Assembly: GCA_943736015.1 (NCBI GenBank)
Contig: OX031065.1
Location: 23,636,427-23,700,426, forward strand
DNA length: 64,000 nt
Direction: 5' to 3'
Source: Tridacna crocea
Taxonomy: Eukaryota; Mollusca; Bivalvia; Cardiida; Cardiidae
The position numbers were made by a program, and so were the translations under genes. This document shows positions 58,891 to 64,000 of the stretch, one piece after another. How positions within the stretch are numbered: position 1 is the first letter of the stretch; each line of letters opens with the position of its first letter. Below the pieces are notes generated by a model. That model was not told the DNA's origin, made no database searches, and was given only the letters and a program-made list of their open reading frames with translations.

Positions 58891-59196
58891 AAGCGCCTTT
58901 CATAACTGTAATTTCTTTGGGGCCAGTGAAGGTTAAACAAAACAGGCAGTGTGATCTCTTATTTAAATTGTCCTCTTTACTGAAGTATAACAGACAACGG
59001 GAAACTTAAAATCATAATCATTACTTGTTTATAAGAATAATAAGATCCTACTAACGCATTATTTTCCAAAATAGGAATTTTATTCCAGGCTAAACTTTAA
59101 CTATTTTAGCATTGTAGGCAAAACAATCAAGAAACAATATGCAGTCTGATCTTGATCTATATAACCCTGTTCTTTAGTTAAGTGTTTGAGATATAT

Positions 59197-59337
59197 CGGA
59201 TCTGACATGAGTTGGCTTTTGAAATAAGATTTTATGAAACGAGTCTAGGGAAATGTTATTAAGCGAGCCTTTGGCGAGCTTAACATTTTCCGTGACGAGT
59301 TTAATAAAATCTTATCTCAAGCGCCAACAAATGTCAG
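59197..59337. repeat. 141-bp imperfect palindrome
   Basis: GACATGAGTTGGCTTTTGAA through AAGCGAGCC pairs with GGCGAGCTTAACATTTTCC through GCGCCAACAAATGTC. Probably another palindromic MITE. Confidence 0.7.
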
Positions 59338-59858
59338 ATTCTTTTTTATCACATAACGATATTTCACAAAATATAGATCAGATGATGCAAAACCATTCAT
59401 AAATGCACCTGCGGTATTTTCCATGAGACCCATTCACTCAAATGAAATGTGTACAAAATGACTTCAGAAATGACGTCAAACAAATGTGATATCAAATGTG
59501 ATAAGATAAGAAAATTCGTAACAGGTATCTTACACTGAAAACAAAGGAGGTTATGTGATAAAAAAATCTTTCCAAGTTTCAGAGGATTGCATTAGATGCT
59601 TTCAAAAGAGGAAGAGTCAGCCCTTTAGCCAACCACAAAATTTTGGCACTGGCCCATTTTAGGAGTATTTGTAGACTGCTTGTAAAATGTCATAAAGTCA
59701 TAAATTGTGTTATTGGTGAAGGCTTATAACAATTTTAGCTGTTCTATTTGATTTCATCACGCTCTGTGAAAAGGGGTTTTAATACAATGGAAAAAAAAAA
59801 AAATTGATGTAGGGCAGCTTGCATGGTTAGCACAGGCTTGCCTGCGATACAAATTTTT

Positions 59859-60080
59859 CTGAACTTTTTACCAAATGACAAAATTAAGGACTAGTCTAAA
59901 TTGAAAGCAGACAACAAATTTAATGTGACTCAGTTTGAAGATTGTTCTGGAAAGTGAAGAAAACATTGTGGGAAAGGGAGAAAATGCTGGTAACCAGCAT
60001 TTTCTCCCTTTCCTACAGTGTTTTCAGAAGGCTTCTTTTTCAGGGTCATCAAAAGTCAGGATTGTCTGGGAAAGGGTTAA
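59859..60080 (-). mobile_element. Family A MITE
   Basis: TGAACTTTTTACCAAATGAC to GGGAAAGGGTTAA. Confidence 0.88.
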
Positions 60081-60262
60081 TTGGCCAATTTTTAGCAATT
60101 CAAGGACTTGTGATTCAGTTTAATTGATAGACAAAATGGATTTTATGAACTTTAATTCTGTGATAACTTGCTCAATACAGTGCATCAGAGATGCATCACT
60201 CCTCTTCTTCCAGAAAGATGTTCCTTTGAATTCTCACATGTCAGAATGACTTTTTATTGTAT

Positions 60263-60532
60263 ATATGGCTTGCGACACGCTAAAAGGGACATTGGGATAT
60301 CTGCGTAAAGCCTCGTCTCGGATCAGCCTGCGCAGTTCACGTAGGCAAATCCGAGAAGACACTTTACAACTACATTAGATTTCGTCCTACAGTAGACTTG
60401 CATGAAACATAAAATTACATAAGAAACGGAACATGTTGTTTCGCATTAGCCTGCGCAGACTGCACAGGCAAATCCAAGACGACACTTTACGTAAATGTCT
60501 GAATGCTCCTTTCACGTGTTGCAAACCTTATG
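60263..60532 (+). mobile_element. Family E MITE
   Basis: ATATGGCTTGCGACACGCTA to CACGTGTTGCAAACCTTATG, with both GCCTGCGCAG-type hairpins intact. Confidence 0.85.
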
Positions 60533-60720
60533 GTATAGTGAATTTTACCTTATAAATTTGAAAACTGGGCTCTGGTTGACAATTGTTTTTACTAATAAAG
60601 AATGTAAAGTGATAAATTCCAGCCTATTATACATGTATCTGTCCCTGTTCATACTCTTTCCTCAAAGTCGTTAAAACTTGGGACCCTAGTGAACAAAATA
60701 AGGAGTCGGTCATTTCAGCT

Positions 60721-60946
60721 TTAACCCTTTACCAGATGACAAAACTTTAGCCTTGTACAAATTGAAAGTGTTTGCAGATGACAAATGGAATATTACCCAG
60801 AAATTGAGAGTTGTTCTCGAAAGGATATTAAACATTTTGGGAAAAGGAGAAAATGCTGGTTACCATCATTTTCTCCTTTTCCCACAATGTTTTCAAAAGG
60901 TTACTTTCTCAGGGTTGTCAAGTGTGATTGTGTGATAAAGGATTAA
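60721..60946 (-). mobile_element. Family A MITE
   Basis: TTAACCCTTTACCAGATGAC to GTGATAAAGGATTAA; shares TTAA with the next. Confidence 0.9.
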
Positions 60947-61060
60947 ATGTAGCACAAATGGTGCAATTTCTCTTTGAAAGGGTAGAAAATATTGTGCGAA
61001 AAGGAGAAAGTGCTGATTACCAGGGTAGTCAAAAGTCGGTATTGTGTGGTTAAGGGTTAA
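60943..61060 (-). mobile_element. Family A MITE missing the right half-stem
   Basis: Left half to GTGCTGATTACCAG (61023), then directly GGTAGTCAAAAGTCGG and TGTGGTTAAGGGTTAA. Confidence 0.85.
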
Positions 61061-61639
61061 ACAAGAATTAATCAAGATATCGTTTTCTGCCTTGTCATGA
61101 CGGATGTAGTGGAGGAGAGGTGTACTGGAACCACCACGGCTGTCCGTTCGTTCATCTGCCCATCCATCTTGACACAAATTTGTCCAGAGCACTACTCCTA
61201 CAGTAGTTCACATACTGAACTCAAATTTACACACAGAGTTCCTATATATATGAAGTTGTGCATGTGCAATTTTCATAAGCCTGCTGTGATATGTTACAGA
61301 ACTATCTCCCCTTGAACTTTTTCATCTCTTTTAAGTTTTGTATTAAACCAATCTGTATTCTGTGCCAAAGACCTGTTTTTGTGACAAGGAACTGGTGGGG
61401 GGTATAATCATGTTTAGTGATAGCTCTAGTTAACATCAGCTCCAATCACCTTACTTTTTTGACGAGAACTACTTAACCTGAGTAATGTGTAATGATATCA
61501 GTTGTTGTAACCAAAGATTGAAGCAAGAGTAAGAACCAAGAAACAATTAGAAAAATAATTAATTTTATTAAATAAAGGTGTAAAACAATCTTTGCATGTA
61601 AACAGATAAAACGTTTAAGAAAAATGGATTAACAACACT

Positions 61640-61784
61640 TTAACTCTTTACCAAACGACAAATTTATAGACTGGTCCAAACTGAAAGCATTTGCTGACGA
61701 CAAAATAAATGTGACTGAAAAATTGGAAATTGTTTTGTGAAGAGTAGAAAACTTTGTGGAAAAAGGAGAAAATGTTGGTTACCA
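61640..61784 (-). mobile_element. Family A half element ending at the hairpin tip
   Basis: TTAACTCTTTACCAAACGAC to AATGTTGGTTACCA, joined to the arm of another copy (ATCTCTGGTTTTCACGACCC). Confidence 0.85.
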
Positions 61785-61860
61785 ATCTCTGGTTTTCACG
61801 ACCCTGAGGGAGCCTTAACAGATCATAAAAAATTTGTTACCTTGCATTTTGAAGTCTTTA

Positions 61861-62400
61861 CCAAATGAAAAACTTTAGACAATCCACTAAATAGCATTTG
61901 CACATTTGCTGACAACAAAGATAGTTCAAATTAGTTAGTTTAAACATATGTTTTTTACATCGATTGAGAAACAAGTTCTTACAACCTATACTAATCTCTC
62001 TCGATTCTGATTCCTGGGAACTACACTAGTATTCGCGCCGAATGTTTGGCCCAATGAAAAATCCCAAAGTTGACACTCGCTCCCGGGTATCGAACTCGGG
62101 ACCTTTAGGTTATGAGGCCGACGCTCTACCTTATGACCACGGACACCACTAGATAGTTCAAATGATGAGACATGTCAATAGAAGGATAGAAAACAATGGT
62201 GACAAATTAAGAAAATGCTGGGTACCTGCATTTTTGCTCCAAGAATGTGTTCAAACGCTTATGCTGGTAACCTACTTTTTCTCCTTTTTCAATAATGTTT
62301 TCAAAAGCCTATGCTGATTACCTGGATTTTTGCTCTTTTCCAATATTGTTTTCAAAAGTCTTTCACAACACTGTTAGGTAAAGAGTTACACTATAATGTT
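61861..62400 (-). mobile_element. Family A MITE with SINE-2 insertion and triplicated half-stem
   Basis: Arm 61861-61931, SINE 61932-62150, then a left half-stem and three tandem right half-stems (about 62214, 62263, 62312), each beginning ATGCTGNNTACC. Ends GTTAGGTAAAGAGTTA. Confidence 0.75.
61932..62150 (-). mobile_element. SINE-2, full length, 219 bp, inserted in a family A MITE
   Basis: The 13-bp duplication AGATAGTTCAAAT is present at 61919-61931 and 62151-62163. The minus-strand head has AAGGTAGAGCGTCGGCC and B box GAGTTCGATACCC. The body matches 42235-42452 (CCAGGAATCAGAATCGAGAG type). Confidence 0.92.
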
Positions 62401-62530
62401 GGTAAACATTTTCTCCTTTTCTCACAATGGTTGGTGAAAATTTTCATAATCATAGTAGTTACACAATAAGATTGTTTGGTATGGGTGAATCTAGAATATA
62501 ACTTCTTGGAAACATCACAGAAGCCAAACA

Positions 62531-62620
62531 TCAGGAGTAGTGTGTACCAAACCACTTGTTGATGGCGTCCAAGGAAAGTTTGAGCTCTAGACTAGTCACA
62601 AAATAGTCCCCATCGTCTGT
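62531..62620 (-). other. Possible terminal exon of an unidentified minus-strand gene
   Basis: On the minus strand an acceptor-like TTTATAAACAG is followed by an open stretch (TDDGDYFVTSLEL) and, in a neighbouring frame, LSLDAINKWFGTHYS then TGA. The two would join only if one base near 62580 differed. A minus-strand AATAAA lies at 61564-61569. Not recognised; it may be a real last exon, a pseudogene or chance. Confidence 0.2.
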
Positions 62621-62693
62621 CTGTTTATAAAATAACAAAAAAATTTACTGGTACAAAATACAGTGTGAAGTTTTTTTTGAAGAGCATGTGTTC

Positions 62694-62888
62694 ACCCTTT
62701 ACCACACAATTCCAAGTTTTTAACAAACTTTAGAAAGAGGCTTTTTGAAAACATTGTAACATTGTAAGAAAATGAGAAACTGCTGGTAACCAGCATTTTC
62801 TCCTTTTCTCACAATGTCTTCTACCCTATCAGAGATGAATCACCATTTCAACTACATTTGTCAACCACAAATGCTTTCAGTTTGGTTA
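62694..62888 (+). mobile_element. Family A MITE, right end cut by the next copy
   Basis: TTCACCCTTTACCACACAAT to GCTTTCAGTTTGG, where the next copy starts at TTAA. Confidence 0.85.
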
Positions 62889-63114
62889 ACCCATTACCAC
62901 ACGAGAAAAATTTAGACTGGTCCAAATTGAAAGCATTTACAGACGACAAAATAAAGGTGACTGAAAAATTGAGATTTGTTCTGAGAAGGGTAGAAAACAT
63001 TGTGGGAAAAGGAGAAAATGCTGGTTACCAGCATTTTCTCCTTTTCCCACAGTGTTTTCAAAAGGCTTCTTTCTCAGTGCCGTCAAAAGTAGGGATTGTG
63101 TGGTAATGGGTTAA
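62885..63114 (-). mobile_element. Family A MITE
   Basis: TTAACCCATTACCACACGAG to GGTAATGGGTTAA; perfect stem 62993-63060. Confidence 0.93.
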
Positions 63115-63376
63115 GTCTTAATTGTCTTTGTACAGGAAAGAGTTGAACATGGGCTAATATAGCTGGATGGTATGACAATCAAATTAACATTGTGGTGAAT
63201 AGATAAACTGCTTACCCCGAGTCATTTCTACCCACTTCCTGAAAAACTTTTACAGGAAGAATGAGAGCAAAAATAGACAACAAATAAAGGAGGGCGTAAA
63301 CAATAGGGTATATTTATCTTTTAACCCTTTATCACCTGCTGGGTTAGCTCTTTAGTTAGCATATCTGACACATGAT

Positions 63377-63680
63377 TTTATGGTGTTAACCACATGCCAT
63401 TTTCAATATTATTTCAGATATAAGGTTGCTGCCGGTGCACTTATCCATGCTTTCCTGGAGTCTCTTTTACTAGCACTCGGCAAAATCTTCCTTCCAAGCC
63501 AATGGCTGGTTTCTCACATAATCATTGAAACAATGGTTATCGGTGTCAGGGGAATGAATCCTGTCACAGTGACTACCATCAATCCTTGGAAAGAAATTTA
63601 CCGAGCCAGGAGTCAAAGCCAGAGATCGAATCCATGACCCCTAGCTCTCAACTCCTGCATGCATGCATCTGACCCATGAC
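63377..63680 (-). mobile_element. SINE-3, near full length
   Basis: Reverse copy with CAAGCCAATGGCTGGTTTCT and a head region GTCAAAGCCAGAGATCGAAT. Confidence 0.8.
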
Positions 63681-63700
63681 CTGATGGTTGCAAGTTTAAT

Positions 63701-63860
63701 AACCGGTTGAGGCAACTTTCTTTAAGGAGATTTTTCATGTCTCTTCTCTGATGGATGAGAGGAAAGTGGTCAATGACTTGGAAAGAAAGTTGTGTCACTA
63801 CTCGTGTGAGAAAGCCAGGAAATATGTTCAAAGTTGCACTGATCAACATAAAATGACCTG
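63701..63860 (-). mobile_element. SINE fragment (CTGGCTTTCTCACAC family)
   Basis: The reverse complement contains TTTCCTGGCTTTCTCACACG and GACACAACTTTCTTTCCAAG, shared with 9770-9830 and 57195-57255. Confidence 0.55.
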
Positions 63861-63902
63861 AGCTGTTAAAACAGTGTTAGATTTCAATACAAACAATTAA
63901 AT

Positions 63903-64000
63903 TTAACCCTTTACCACACAATCCTTAGATTAAATGGCCTTAAGAAAGAAAGCTTTGAAACCATTGTGAACAAAAAGCCAGCATTTTTTCCCCCTCTTAC
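63903..64000 (+). mobile_element. Family A MITE, cut by the window end
   Basis: TTAACCCTTTACCACACAAT through a decayed stem. Confidence 0.75.

Noticed and set aside
62035..62150. Apparent tRNA gene on the minus strand
   Set aside because: It is the head of SINE-2, which has target duplications and a second copy elsewhere.

Overview
This window looks like nuclear DNA from a bivalve mollusc, probably a heterodont clam or mussel. It is AT-rich, has GT-AG introns, and is packed with short non-autonomous transposons, tRNA-derived SINEs, a minisatellite and a repeat type familiar from bivalve genomes (ends in GCTCACCTGA and a GGGCCATCATGGCCC hairpin). No bacterial, organellar or viral gene was seen. 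The species is inferred from repeat style only.

Two genes are supported. The main one is NSUN2, the tRNA/mRNA cytosine-5 methyltransferase, on the + strand. It has 23 coding exons between 21547 and 58246 that join into one uninterrupted 929-residue frame (2790 coding bases including the stop). Both catalytic cysteines, the SAM-binding motif and the C-terminal CGWRG block are present. Exon 15 adds a U1/matrin-type C2H2 zinc-finger motif that I do not recall in vertebrate NSUN2. The second gene, on the - strand at 14165-14776, encodes a small secreted chitin-binding (CBM14/peritrophin-A) protein with a TATA box; its 3' end was not found. A weak hint of a terminal exon lies near 62532-62620 (-).

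Layout: 1-13500 is repeats (hairpin MITEs, a 1.2 kb bivalve element with 166-bp tandem units, SINEs). 13700-14900 holds the chitin-binding gene. 15100-19470 is a 42-bp minisatellite enclosed by a 350-bp inverted repeat. 20300-23070 is another inverted-repeat pair around NSUN2 exon 1. 21547-58246 is NSUN2, with introns largely made of transposons. 58300-64000 is repeats again.

The dominant signal is a set of TTAA-inserting MITEs with piggyBac-like CCCTT ends. Each carries a long near-perfect palindrome in its centre rather than at its ends. At least three sequence-distinct families (A, B, D here) share this design, and A and B share part of the palindrome. I located more than 70 family A copies or fragments and four of family B. 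Many broken copies end at the hairpin tip. Several NSUN2 exons lie within 10-30 bp of such elements. In this text family A is called + when its CACACAATCCC/TTTTTACGGG arm comes first.
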